This document shows positions 53,460 through 62,384 of a stretch of 64,000 bases of DNA, piece after piece. How positions within the stretch are numbered: the stretch's first letter is position 1; every line of letters starts with the position of its first letter. Source of the DNA: Hoeflea algicola (GTDB lineage Bacteria; Pseudomonadota; Alphaproteobacteria; Rhizobiales; Rhizobiaceae); contig NZ_JAOVZR010000001.1 in NCBI RefSeq assembly GCF_026619415.1, positions 682,001 to 746,000 on the forward strand, in the 5' to 3' direction. The position numbers and the translations under genes are program-made. The notes beneath the pieces are model-generated. The model was not told the DNA's origin and searched no databases. It saw only the letters and a list, made by a program, of their open reading frames with translations.

Positions 53460-54803
53460 TCAGGTAAGCCCGCGCTCATCGAGCCAGCGCGTATGAATGC
53501 TTGCGTCCCGGAACGCCGGGTTCTGCAGCAATTCGCGGTGAAAGCCCAACGTCGTGGGAATGCCTTCAACCTCGAAGCCGGCAAGGGCATGGCGCGAATG
53601 TTCCAGCACCTCTTCACGGCTGTCACCGCTGACCAGCAACTTGGCAATCATCGAATCGTAATGCGCCGGAACCGCGTATCCCTCATAGACATGCGTATCC
53701 ACCCTGGTGTGGGCGCCGACGGGCGGCCGCCAACGGGTAATCCGGCCCGGGCTCGGGGCAAAGCCGCGCTTCGGATCTTCGGCGCAGATACGCCATTCAA
53801 TTGCCGCGCGGGATGGCAGCTTCGTCATCTGCTCAAACGAAATCGGTTCGCCGGCCGCAACGCGCAATTGTTCAACCACCAGGTCCAGCCCGGTGATGAG
53901 TTCTGTCACCGGGTGCTCAACCTGGATGCGGGTGTTCATCTCGATGAAGAAGAACTGCTCGGTATCGACTTCATAGATGAATTCGATGGTGCCGGCGTTC
54001 CGGTACTTGATGCTTTCAATGATCGTTACCGCAGCCTCGGTCATGGCCCGTCGCACACTGGGGCTGATCACCGGCGATGGCGCCTCCTCGACCAGCTTCT
54101 GGTGACGACGCTGCACGCTGCAATCACGCTCCCAAAGGTGGCGGTGATTGCCATGGCTGTCGCTGAACACCTGGACCTCGATGTGCCGCACATTCTCGAA
54201 GAAACGTTCGAGATAGATTTCGCCATTGCCAAACGCTGACTGGGCCTCTGCCGATGCCTGCTCGAAAAGCGATTTGAACTCGTCCGCATTTCGGGCAACC
54301 CGCATGCCGCGCCCACCGCCGCCGGCACTGGCCTTCAGCAGCATCGGAAATCCAACTTCCATGGCCACCGGCAGCGCCTCGCTGGACGAAACGAACCCAT
54401 CCTGTGACCCCGGCACAACCGGTACGCCGAGCGACTGGGCGGTACGTCGCGCCACCGCCTTGTCACCCATCGTGGCGATCACCTCGGCCGACGGACCGAT
54501 GAAGATCAACCCGGCCTCCTGGCAGGCATTGGCAAAGCTTTCGCGCTCGGACAGAAAGCCATAGCCAGGATAGATCGCATCACATTGCGTGGCGCGAGCA
54601 ACCTCGATCTGCAGATCGGCAAGCAGATAGCTGCTCGTAGCGGCCGCCGGTCCGATGCAGACCGCGTGATCGGCAGCCCACACATGTGGCGAGGCGGCAT
54701 CCGTCTGGGAATACACGGCCACGCTTTCCAGCCCTGCCTTGCGACAGGCGCGGACCGCTCTCAGGGCAATCTCACCGCGGTTGGCGATCAGGACTCTCTT
54801 CAT
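53460..54803 (-). CDS. accC: Biotin carboxylase
   Basis: A protein of 447 residues. It has KRVLIANRGEIALRAVRACR, IYPGYGFLSERESFANAC, LLKASAGGGGRGMRVARN (glycine-rich ATP loop), LWERDCSVQRRHQKLVEEAP and FFIEMNTRIQVEHPVTE, all hallmark segments of biotin carboxylases. It uses ATP and bicarbonate to carboxylate biotin on the carrier. The same operon encodes a carrier and an OadA-type carboxyltransferase, so it probably serves a separate enzyme and not acetyl-CoA carboxylase. The accC symbol is by homology. Confidence 0.9.
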   Translation of the reverse strand: MKRVLIANRGEIALRAVRACRKAGLESVAVYSQTDAASPHVWAADHAVCIGPAAATSSYLLADLQIEVARATQCDAIYPGYGFLSERESFANACQEAGLIFIGPSAEVIATMGDKAVARRTAQSLGVPVVPGSQDGFVSSSEALPVAMEVGFPMLLKASAGGGGRGMRVARNADEFKSLFEQASAEAQSAFGNGEIYLERFFENVRHIEVQVFSDSHGNHRHLWERDCSVQRRHQKLVEEAPSPVISPSVRRAMTEAAVTIIESIKYRNAGTIEFIYEVDTEQFFFIEMNTRIQVEHPVTELITGLDLVVEQLRVAAGEPISFEQMTKLPSRAAIEWRICAEDPKRGFAPSPGRITRWRPPVGAHTRVDTHVYEGYAVPAHYDSMIAKLLVSGDSREEVLEHSRHALAGFEVEGIPTTLGFHRELLQNPAFRDASIHTRWLDERGLT

Positions 54804-54859
54804 AGCTGTCTCTACCTTCTGTGTAAGTTCAACCGCGTTTGACCAGTCTGGCTGCGCAA

Positions 54860-55858
54860 TCAGGCGACGGCGCGCGCGCGTGCCAGATCCCCGGCTTCCG
54901 ACTCGATTGCCTGATTGAGGCTGCGATAACGTCTTTCAAAGCCGACAAGGCGGTAAATGCCGTCATCCGCCACAAACGGCGAGGAACCGAAAAGCTCGTC
55001 GCTTTCTCCGTCGGTTATCTCAAAGCGCGCTTCGGGGAGCACTCGCGCAACCTCGTCGCAATAAGACCGCACGGTGGCGTAATCACCGGCGAGATTGAAA
55101 AATGGCATTTGCTTCAGCGTCGCCGGCGCAACGGTTGCCAGTGCAACAAAAGCGCTGACGACATCATCAACGTGAATGGCCTGAAAAGCGGCCCGACCAT
55201 TGTCGAGCTGCACCGTTTCACCGCTTGCCGCCGCGGCAACGATGTTGGCGACAGTCTTGGCCCGCCCGGTGCTGCGGCTGCAGCCGATCACGGCGCCGGG
55301 ACGCAAGCCGCCAATCAGCATTCCGTGCCGGCTGAGATAATGGTCCGCCACCTTTTCAAGATAAATCTTGCCGGCGGCATAAACCGGAATCCCCTTGGCG
55401 CCGAACTGGGCTGCGTGGTCGTCAAGAGGCCGATTGTTCGGCTGGTAGTCGCGCCGCGTGCCAAACACCGAGACCGAGCTCGCCATCAACATCCGGCCAA
55501 CCTTTGCCTCCAGGCAGGTCTGAAATAATTGTGTGCCGCCAAGCGTGTTGATCCGGGCAGCAGCAACCGGGTCGCTGTTGGCTTCCTCGCCCATCAGATA
55601 AGCGAGGTGGTAGACGATATCTGCGCCATCCAGATGCGGCCGCAACGTGTCAACGTCCATGATATCGGCAGCAACACACGTCACACCGTCGAGCCGGTGA
55701 CCAGGATCTGGCATGTGCAGATCCACAGCGGTCACCGCCGCCCCAAGCCCGGCCAGACGGCGCACCAGACGGCTTCCAATAGCACCACCGGCGCCGGTCA
55801 CGACGACCCTGGCTGACTGTAGATCAGGCACCGGCCCCGCATTTTGCTCTGCCATCAC
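54860..55858 (-). CDS. NAD-dependent epimerase/dehydratase (extended SDR)
   Basis: A protein of 332 residues. The NAD site reads VVTGAGGAIGSRLVRRLAGLG, and the active-site YxxxK appears as YAAGKIYLEK near residue 170 with a serine upstream (ASSVSVFG). The substrate half has GGLRPGAVIG and VDDVVSAFVALA. The family acts on nucleotide sugars or on other hydroxy/oxo compounds. In this catabolic operon a non-sugar substrate is likely. Only three bases separate it from the thiolase stop. Confidence 0.85.
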   Translation of the reverse strand: MMAEQNAGPVPDLQSARVVVTGAGGAIGSRLVRRLAGLGAAVTAVDLHMPDPGHRLDGVTCVAADIMDVDTLRPHLDGADIVYHLAYLMGEEANSDPVAAARINTLGGTQLFQTCLEAKVGRMLMASSVSVFGTRRDYQPNNRPLDDHAAQFGAKGIPVYAAGKIYLEKVADHYLSRHGMLIGGLRPGAVIGCSRSTGRAKTVANIVAAAASGETVQLDNGRAAFQAIHVDDVVSAFVALATVAPATLKQMPFFNLAGDYATVRSYCDEVARVLPEARFEITDGESDELFGSSPFVADDGIYRLVGFERRYRSLNQAIESEAGDLARARAVA

Positions 55859-55861
55859 GGA

Positions 55862-57007
55862 CTAGACCCCCAGCACGTGGATCGAGCAAGCGCCGTTGTC
55901 GACGCCCCAGATACCGCCACCGGTGCAATGGGCGAGGCCAATTTTCGCGCCCTCGACCTGACGATCGCCGGCACGGTCGGTCAGATGCCACATGATTTCA
56001 ACGATTTGGGCCACCCCGGTTGCGCCGAGCGGGTGCCCGCGACAGAGCAGACCGCCACTCGGATTGACCGGGACACGCCCCCCGATCGAAGACTCGCCCG
56101 CACTCAGGAAATGCAGCCCCTCGCCCGGTTCGCAGAAGCCCAGTGCTTCGTAATAGATGACTTCGGCGATTGCTGCGGCGTCATGAACCTCGGCCAGGTT
56201 CACATCCTTGGGCCCAATGCCGGCCATTTCATAGGCGCGCTGCGCAGCCTGGATCGAGATATCGGGAACCGTGAGATCCCGGTACCCCTGGGAAAATTTC
56301 CCGCTGGCAACGACCGAGCCGAGAATTTTCACATTCTTGCCATGGCCGTTTGTCTTCGGCTTGGCGGAAATGACCACAGCTGCGGCGCCATCGGCATTGG
56401 GGCACATCTGCAGCAGGGTAATCGGGTCAGCAACCGGACGCGATGCCATCACTTCCTCGACGGTACAGGCGTCGCGGAACTGCGCATAGCGGTTGTTGGC
56501 GGCATGCTTGCGGTTTTTCACCGTCACCTGCGCAACCTGATCGATGGATCCGCCGTGCTTGTCAAAATAGGCGCGGGTGCGCATCGCATAGAGTGCGGGC
56601 ATGGTCAGCCCCTGCTCTATTTCCGGGTCGCCTGTGCTGAGCGCCAGGGGGCCGCTACCGCGCACGCTGAGTTTCTCGAGACCGATGACAAGCGCAGTCT
56701 CGACCTGCCCTGTCGCCACGGCCATCCAGGCCTGGGAAAGCGCCGTTGCGCCGCTGGAGCAGGCATTCTCAAGATTGATGATCGGCATGCCGGTCATGCC
56801 CAGGTCCTTGAGCACACGTTGGCCAGCCAGACTGCCCTGAAACACGCTGCCGACATAAGCTGCCTCGATACTCCGCCGGTCAATGCCGGCGTCTTCGATG
56901 GCTTCGAGGACGGCTGTCTGCGCCAGCGCCTCGGCAGATACATCGGGGTGCTTACCAAATGGGGTCATCGCCCCGCCGATGACAAAAACTTCTCCGCTAC
57001 CGTACAC
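55862..57007 (-). CDS. Thiolase family protein (SCP2-thiolase-like)
   Basis: A protein of 381 residues. The nucleophile cysteine is in INLENACSSGATALSQAW, the catalytic histidine in RGHPLGATGVAQIVE, and the second cysteine region in LAHCTGGGIWG. The pattern fits the SCP2/lipid-transfer thiolases, which cleave 3-oxoacyl-CoAs of branched or aromatic acids and work with a DUF35 partner. That partner is encoded just before it (57035-57421). A 27-base gap separates the two. Confidence 0.9.
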   Translation of the reverse strand: MYGSGEVFVIGGAMTPFGKHPDVSAEALAQTAVLEAIEDAGIDRRSIEAAYVGSVFQGSLAGQRVLKDLGMTGMPIINLENACSSGATALSQAWMAVATGQVETALVIGLEKLSVRGSGPLALSTGDPEIEQGLTMPALYAMRTRAYFDKHGGSIDQVAQVTVKNRKHAANNRYAQFRDACTVEEVMASRPVADPITLLQMCPNADGAAAVVISAKPKTNGHGKNVKILGSVVASGKFSQGYRDLTVPDISIQAAQRAYEMAGIGPKDVNLAEVHDAAAIAEVIYYEALGFCEPGEGLHFLSAGESSIGGRVPVNPSGGLLCRGHPLGATGVAQIVEIMWHLTDRAGDRQVEGAKIGLAHCTGGGIWGVDNGACSIHVLGV

Positions 57008-57034
57008 GATTGTGCTCTCCTATTGGCAGTGCGA

Positions 57035-57421
57035 CTAGCGCCTGGGCTGAAAGACGAAACTTTCACGGATGGAGCCGTCGGGCTCCTCGGCGATCGGTGC
57101 GTAGCCGATCTCCATCTCCATGCCTTGCTCAAGCGAACCATCTTCCCAACCGAAGATCTGGCCCAGCACACGCACATCGCCGGGCAAATCCACGTAGCCA
57201 ACCGCATAGGGAACCTTGAACGTCTTCGGCGCGATATGAATGATCGAGTGGGAATAGAGCTTGCCGGGTCCTTCGATCCGGGCGTCTCTCATCGCATCAC
57301 GGCTGCCGCACTCGGTGCAGAACACCCGCTTGGGGAAATACTTGCGGCCGCATTCGCCACACTCGCATCCCTCCAGCCAGGCAGCGCCAGACGCTGTGGC
57401 AGATGTCTCGCTCGCATTCAT
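57035..57421 (-). CDS. DUF35 / OB-fold zinc-ribbon protein (thiolase partner)
   Basis: A protein of 128 residues. A rubredoxin-like zinc ribbon (CGECGRKYFPKRVFCTECG) is followed by an OB fold (GKLYSHSIIHIAP, AVGYVDLPGDVRVLGQIFGW). Such proteins bind SCP2-type thiolases. The ATG at 57421 has AAGGAGG immediately upstream. A GTG five codons earlier overlaps the CoA transferase stop, but the ribosome site decides for the ATG. Confidence 0.9.
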   Translation of the reverse strand: MNASETSATASGAAWLEGCECGECGRKYFPKRVFCTECGSRDAMRDARIEGPGKLYSHSIIHIAPKTFKVPYAVGYVDLPGDVRVLGQIFGWEDGSLEQGMEMEIGYAPIAEEPDGSIRESFVFQPRR

Positions 57422-57432
57422 GACAACCTCCT

Positions 57433-58647
57433 TCACGCCACGGCTCCCGCAGCCTTCAACTCATCAATCCGTTGTTCCGAATAACCCAGCATGGCGCCTA
57501 GAACGTCGACAGTATCTTGACCCAGCTTTGGCGCCGAAGCCGTGCGTACCTCACCCATTGCGGAAAGCCGCACCGGTGCACGCGCCAACAGAAGCGGACC
57601 GACATCGGGGTCATCAACTTCCACCAGCGCCTTGCGCGCCTTGAGATGTTCGCATTTGGCGAGATCCTCGCCGGTCTGAACCTTGCCGGCGGGAACACCG
57701 AATTTGTCGAGTGCGGCGACCACCTCATCGGAACTGCGCTCGGACATCCACTGCTCGACAAACGGTTCCCACGCATCGGTGTTGGCGGCACGCAGGCGGC
57801 CGTCTGCCATCTTCGGATCGGATATCCATTCTTCCTTGCCGAGAGCTTTGCAGAAACGGGCCCAGATGAAATCATTCGGGGTAATCAACGCCACATACCC
57901 GTCGTTGACAGCAAAGGTGCGATAGGGCGCCTGGTACTTGTCACGGCCGCGACTAAGAACTTCGCCAGCGAAAGTGTAGAGCATCAGGCTCTTCTCGTTG
58001 AGGGCAACAAGACTGTCATACATGGCCGCGTCGATATACTGGCCTGTGCCGGTGCGTTCGCGCATGAACAGGGCTAGCAGGATCTGATAACCAGCCATCA
58101 CGCCGGTAAACAGATCACCAAGCGCAAGCGGGCTGACCTCGGGCGGACCACCCTCTTCGCCAAACAGATTGGTGATCCCGGACATCGCCTGAATTACCGG
58201 GTCGAAAGCCGGAAGACCGGAATAGGCACCATCGAGTTCCTTGGTGCGCCCATAGCCACTAATGGCGGCATAGATCAGTTTCGGATTTATCTTGCTGAGG
58301 TCGTCATAACCGAGCCCGAGTTTGTCGACCGAGCCCGGCTTCAGGTTCTCAACCACGACATCGGCGCTCTTTATCAAATCGAGGTAGACTTCGCGGCCCT
58401 CGGGGGTCTGCAGATCCAGCGCAACACTTTTCTTGTTGCGGTTGTAGGTAACAAAGCCGCCATAGACCGATTCACCGGCTTCACTCTCGAGCGCGGGCTG
58501 ATAGTTCCGCCTCGGATCCCCGCCAACCGGCCTCTCGATCTTGATCACCTCGGCGCCGCAATCGGCAAGCCACATCGTGCAATAGGGCGCCGCGATATAT
58601 TGTTCGAGCGCGATAATCCGCACTCCCTCCAACGGGTATTTACTCAT
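57433..58647 (-). CDS. Class III CoA transferase (CaiB/BaiF family)
   Basis: A protein of 404 residues. It starts MSKYPLEGVRIIALEQYIAAPYC and has TMWLADCGAEVIKIERPVGGDPRR, FVTYNRNKKSVALDL, LGYDDLSKINPKLIYAAISGYG and GLPAFDPVIQAMSGI, which contains the conserved aspartate forming the enzyme-CoA anhydride. It moves CoA between carboxylic acids and likely activates the imported acid. The start is the ATG at 58645-58647, 22 bases after the carboxyltransferase stop. Confidence 0.92.
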   Translation of the reverse strand: MSKYPLEGVRIIALEQYIAAPYCTMWLADCGAEVIKIERPVGGDPRRNYQPALESEAGESVYGGFVTYNRNKKSVALDLQTPEGREVYLDLIKSADVVVENLKPGSVDKLGLGYDDLSKINPKLIYAAISGYGRTKELDGAYSGLPAFDPVIQAMSGITNLFGEEGGPPEVSPLALGDLFTGVMAGYQILLALFMRERTGTGQYIDAAMYDSLVALNEKSLMLYTFAGEVLSRGRDKYQAPYRTFAVNDGYVALITPNDFIWARFCKALGKEEWISDPKMADGRLRAANTDAWEPFVEQWMSERSSDEVVAALDKFGVPAGKVQTGEDLAKCEHLKARKALVEVDDPDVGPLLLARAPVRLSAMGEVRTASAPKLGQDTVDVLGAMLGYSEQRIDELKAAGAVA

Positions 58648-58669
58648 GTTCACTCGCCTTTTCTGAATG

Positions 58670-60148
58670 CTACATGCGCTGTTCAAGGCGCAAGGATCCC
58701 TTGTTCACAGCTACCTTGCTGATGCCTGGGCGCTTGGCGATTTCCTGCACCAGGCCATAGAGCGGTGACGGTACGTCGCCATGACTGACCGGCTTCTGGT
58801 TGGCACGGTATTTCTGGATAACGACCTTGCTGTTAAACAGCTCCAGCAGCAGAATTTCGTCGGAACTGTAAGGGCCATTTTCAGCAACGAATTCCGGCAA
58901 CATCTCGCGCCCGAACACCGCCGATGAATCGATCCGGTCTTCGTTGCCGATTACGCGATCAAGAATGTTCTGATCAATCTGACCGGGCGACTGCCCATAG
59001 TGACCGCGCATGTAGAGGCGCAGTTCTTCAGGCACAGTGTGATAGCGTTTGCCTTCCAGCACGTTGAATGTCGCCTGCACCGTTACAAGCTGGGAGAACG
59101 GCGTAACCATCACCGGGTAACCCATCTCCTCACGTACGCGACCGGTCTCTTCCAGCACTTCGTCAAGCCGGTCGATCAGGTTCAGGTTTTTCAACTGGCT
59201 GACCAGATGCGACATCATCCCACCGGGAACCTGGTGGTGTGCGAAGGTCCGGAAATTCTCGTCGTTCGGCGTTATCTTCCTGCTGAGTGGCCTGCCTTCC
59301 TGGTAAGCTACCCACATGAAGTGATCGTCGATGCGGCGCAGATTCTCATCATTGAGTTGGGTCTGACGTCCAGACCCTTCCGCCATTGCCTTCAGATCAA
59401 GCGTAGCTGGAATAGACTCACCATAGGCGAGCGGACGAGCCGCCGAATAGACCCCGTCAATCCCGGCATCGATCCCTTCCTGGTAGCAGAGTTTTGACAG
59501 GCCAGTGGCATCGTGGCCGGAAAACTCGAGTATTGTATCCGGAAGTGCACGGCGCAATGCGGTCAGATTCTCTCGCGCGGTTTCCGGCGTTAACAGCCCA
59601 CTGGCATCACCGAAGACAATGCCGTCTGCACCGCAGGCGATGAATTCCTTGCTTTTCTCTACGAAGTGTTCGGGCGTATGTGCCGGGCTGATCGAATAGG
59701 TGACGTAGCCGAGCACCCCCATGCCAAGCTTCTTGGCACAGCGAACGTGAAACTCGACATTGCTCACATCGTTCAGAGCATCAAAAATCAATACCCAGTC
59801 GATGCCGATCTGTTTGAGCCTTCTCATGAACAGTTCGACGACATCGTCGGAATAGCGCTTCCAGCCAAACAGATTGCGGCCGCGCACAAGAATGATCGTA
59901 TCGGTTTTCTTGATGCGCTTTCTTAGATGATGAAGGCGCTCCCAGGGGTCTTCATAGAGATAGACCACCGCCGTCTCGAAGGCTGACCCGCTGATCAGGT
60001 TGATACGGTCGAAGCCGCAGTCATCCAGGACCGGCGCCGCATCAAGCATCGATGCGGTACGCATGCGGTTGGCCCAGACCGATTGCGGCCCATCGCGAAA
60101 CGTCTCGTCGGTAAACTTCAGGCGAGGCTTGACGCTGCTGTTGCTCAT
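58670..60148 (-). CDS. Biotin-dependent carboxyltransferase (OadA/pyruvate carboxylase B type)
   Basis: A protein of 492 residues. It begins KPRLKFTDETFRDGPQSVWANR, the DTxxRD site of HMGL-like carboxyltransferases; EFSGHDATGLSKLCYQEGIDAGIDGVYSAARPLAYG and VPGGMMSHLVSQLK follow, all typical of OadA/PYC. There is no biotin domain at its end; that is the separate carrier gene just before it (ATGA overlap). Pyruvate and 2-oxo acids are the usual substrates, but the operon may use another ketone or oxo acid. Confidence 0.88.
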   Translation of the reverse strand: MSNSSVKPRLKFTDETFRDGPQSVWANRMRTASMLDAAPVLDDCGFDRINLISGSAFETAVVYLYEDPWERLHHLRKRIKKTDTIILVRGRNLFGWKRYSDDVVELFMRRLKQIGIDWVLIFDALNDVSNVEFHVRCAKKLGMGVLGYVTYSISPAHTPEHFVEKSKEFIACGADGIVFGDASGLLTPETARENLTALRRALPDTILEFSGHDATGLSKLCYQEGIDAGIDGVYSAARPLAYGESIPATLDLKAMAEGSGRQTQLNDENLRRIDDHFMWVAYQEGRPLSRKITPNDENFRTFAHHQVPGGMMSHLVSQLKNLNLIDRLDEVLEETGRVREEMGYPVMVTPFSQLVTVQATFNVLEGKRYHTVPEELRLYMRGHYGQSPGQIDQNILDRVIGNEDRIDSSAVFGREMLPEFVAENGPYSSDEILLLELFNSKVVIQKYRANQKPVSHGDVPSPLYGLVQEIAKRPGISKVAVNKGSLRLEQRM

Positions 60149-60726
60149 GACGCGTCAACCTGCCCGGCTGGGTCGATATAAAGCAGAGCCTGGTCAAATT
60201 GCACCAGATCCTCGTTTGCCGCTCCGAACCCGGTGACTACCCCGCGGGTACCCGCACGGATGTTGTTCATCACCTTCATCACTTCGATAATACCGACGAC
60301 GGTATCTTCCACGACCTCGGAACCGAGCTCGACGAAGGGCGGCTCACCAGGAGCCGGCGCGAGGTAGAAAATGCCGGCGATGGGCGAACGAACAGGCACC
60401 GCCCCATCAGGCGTCGACCCAGTCTCCTTTTCGGAAGCAGCGGTCATCTGCCCCTGCGCCAATGGAGGCGGCGGCGCAGCAACAACCGGTGCGGCAGTCG
60501 CGATCGCACCCGGACGCTGCGGCGCATCCTCAGCACCGCGCTTAACTTCAATTGTCATGTCGCCGATCGACAGCGCCAGCTTCCGCACATTCGGCGTAGT
60601 GTCGATCAACCGCAGGATTTCCAGTGCATCGGCATAGCTGAAATCGTAGCTGATCGAGTTGCCACCAGCGGAGAGCGCTGCAGTGGCTTCTGTCAATCCA
60701 TCCCAGTTGGGTGTTGTCTCATTCAT
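60145..60726 (-). CDS. accB: Biotin carboxyl carrier protein
   Basis: A protein of 193 residues. The C-terminal 75 form the biotinyl domain: VRSPIAGIFYLAPAPGEPPF and VVGIIEVMKVMNNIRAGTRG, with the biotinylated lysine in EVMKVMN. An alanine/proline linker (AAPVVAAPPPPLAQG) separates it from an N-terminal helical part. It carries CO2 between the biotin carboxylase and the carboxyltransferase. The symbol is by homology. The permease gene ends 27 bases upstream. Confidence 0.9.
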   Translation of the reverse strand: MNETTPNWDGLTEATAALSAGGNSISYDFSYADALEILRLIDTTPNVRKLALSIGDMTIEVKRGAEDAPQRPGAIATAAPVVAAPPPPLAQGQMTAASEKETGSTPDGAVPVRSPIAGIFYLAPAPGEPPFVELGSEVVEDTVVGIIEVMKVMNNIRAGTRGVVTGFGAANEDLVQFDQALLYIDPAGQVDAS

Positions 60727-60753
60727 GACGCGTAATTCCTCCCGCGATACTGC

Positions 60754-61542
60754 TTACTGCCACCGAAGCAGCCATTTTTCGACGCTGTTCATTGCTGCAA
60801 TCAATCCGGTTCCCAGGATTGCCAGGATGAACAGAACTGCAAAGACGCCACTGATTTGAAAGCTGCCTGCCAGGAAGGCCAGAAGCTGACCGAGGCCATG
60901 CTGTGCCGCAATAATCTCGCCGCCAATGACGCCGAGCAGGGCGTAGATCAACCCCAGTCGGAGGCCCGAGAAAATCGTCGGCACAGCGCTTGGGAGCGTG
61001 ACCCTCGTGAAAATCTGGCGTTTGCTGGCGCCCAGAGTTTGCGACAGCGTCAGGTGATCGGCGCTGGTGCTGCGAATGCCTGCGACAGCGCTGCTGAGCA
61101 CGATGAAGTAGGTCAGGCTGGCGCCAAGGGCGACCTTTGACCAAATACCCAATCCGAACCACAGCAAAAACAATGGGGCGAGCGCAATACGTGGCAGCGC
61201 ATTGAGGGCAGAGAACAGCGGATCGCTGAACCGTTCAAACCTCGGCCAGGTGATGAAAACCAACCCGGTCGCCACTCCGGCCAAACTGCCGATCAGAAAT
61301 GCCAGAAACGTGCTGCCCAAAGTCCAGAACAGGTCCTTTATCAGGCTGAATTCTACGAACAGGCCCTTCCAAAGGAATTTACCGATCTCGGTGGGGATTC
61401 CGATGAAAAGCGGGTCGATTATCTTGTTGCGCGCAACATATTCCCAAACCGCAAAAAAGACCGCCAAAAACACAAGCCGCGCGACGTTGATTGCGACAGT
61501 CTCGTACAGCGGATAATTGTGACCTTCCGAAGCTTTGCTCAT
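60754..61542 (-). CDS. ABC transporter permease (nitrate/sulfonate/NMT1 type)
   Basis: A protein of 262 residues with six hydrophobic segments. The EAA-loop region reads LGASKRQIFTRVTLPSAVPTIFSGLRLGL, the usual coupling site, and an adjacent GGEIIAAQHGLGQLLAFLAG. It belongs to the SsuC/TauC/ThiX group and imports small organic compounds. The ATG at 61540-61542 overlaps the ATPase stop (ATGA); the longer frame upstream is ATPase sequence in another phase. Confidence 0.92.
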   Translation of the reverse strand: MSKASEGHNYPLYETVAINVARLVFLAVFFAVWEYVARNKIIDPLFIGIPTEIGKFLWKGLFVEFSLIKDLFWTLGSTFLAFLIGSLAGVATGLVFITWPRFERFSDPLFSALNALPRIALAPLFLLWFGLGIWSKVALGASLTYFIVLSSAVAGIRSTSADHLTLSQTLGASKRQIFTRVTLPSAVPTIFSGLRLGLIYALLGVIGGEIIAAQHGLGQLLAFLAGSFQISGVFAVLFILAILGTGLIAAMNSVEKWLLRWQ

Positions 61543-62384
61543 GACTGCAGCCCCACTTCCAGTTTTTCCCAAACATGGCTATAAATCTTGTGATACGCCG
61601 GATCCTTCTGCAGCGCAGACACGGACCGGGGCCGTGGAAGATCGATGGGTATGTCGGCGATTACCCTTCCAGGCCTGGCACTCATTACGATAACCCTGTC
61701 CGACAGCGTGATGGCCTCGGCAAGGTCATGGGTAATGAAGACCACGGTGCGCTTCTCCTTGGTCCAGAGAGAAAGCAGAACATCCTCGAGCTGCAATTTC
61801 GTCTGAGCATCAAGGGCGCCAAAAGGCTCATCCATCAACAACAGTGGAGAATCGAGGCAAAAGGTACGCGCCAAGGCTACGCGCTGACGCATGCCATGCG
61901 ACAGAGCCTTAGGATAACTGTTTTCAAAGCCCTTGAGGCCGACAGCCTCGAGCAACGCGCGCGCGCGTTTCTGTCGCTTTTGACGGTCGGCATGCCTGAT
62001 TTGCGCACCAAATTCCGCATTCTGCTCGGCGGTAAGCCATGGAAACAGGCAATCACGCGCCAGCATATAGGCAACATCGTGCCGGCCGGCCTTTGGTGGC
62101 GAACCAAAAATCGAGACTTGCCCTTCCTGAACTTCCAGCAGCCCAGCAAGAAGATTGAGAACCGTAGTTTTGCCACATCCGGACGGACCGGCGATCGAAA
62201 CAAATTCGCCCGGTGCGAAATTCAGGGAAACATCGGCAGCAGCGTGAACGCTGCTGCCGAAACGGTGATTAAGATCCCGGATCGAGACATTGCCAATCTC
62301 CGGCGCCCCTACCACCGCCTGCGTGTGACCGCCGGCATCCGGCTTCACTGTGGCATCGGCGGCAAGCTGACCCGGTCCGCTCAT
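61539..62384 (-). CDS. ABC transporter ATP-binding protein (SsuB/TauB-type)
   Basis: A protein of 281 residues. Walker A is SIAGPSGCGKTTVLNLLAG near residue 65, the signature LSHGMRQRVALARTF (LSHG rather than LSGG), Walker B LLLMDEPFGALD and the switch THDLAEAITLSDRV. A 30-residue N-terminal extension precedes the domain. It powers the permease encoded next. It overlaps the binding-protein stop by four bases. Confidence 0.94.
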   Translation of the reverse strand: MSGPGQLAADATVKPDAGGHTQAVVGAPEIGNVSIRDLNHRFGSSVHAAADVSLNFAPGEFVSIAGPSGCGKTTVLNLLAGLLEVQEGQVSIFGSPPKAGRHDVAYMLARDCLFPWLTAEQNAEFGAQIRHADRQKRQKRARALLEAVGLKGFENSYPKALSHGMRQRVALARTFCLDSPLLLMDEPFGALDAQTKLQLEDVLLSLWTKEKRTVVFITHDLAEAITLSDRVIVMSARPGRVIADIPIDLPRPRSVSALQKDPAYHKIYSHVWEKLEVGLQS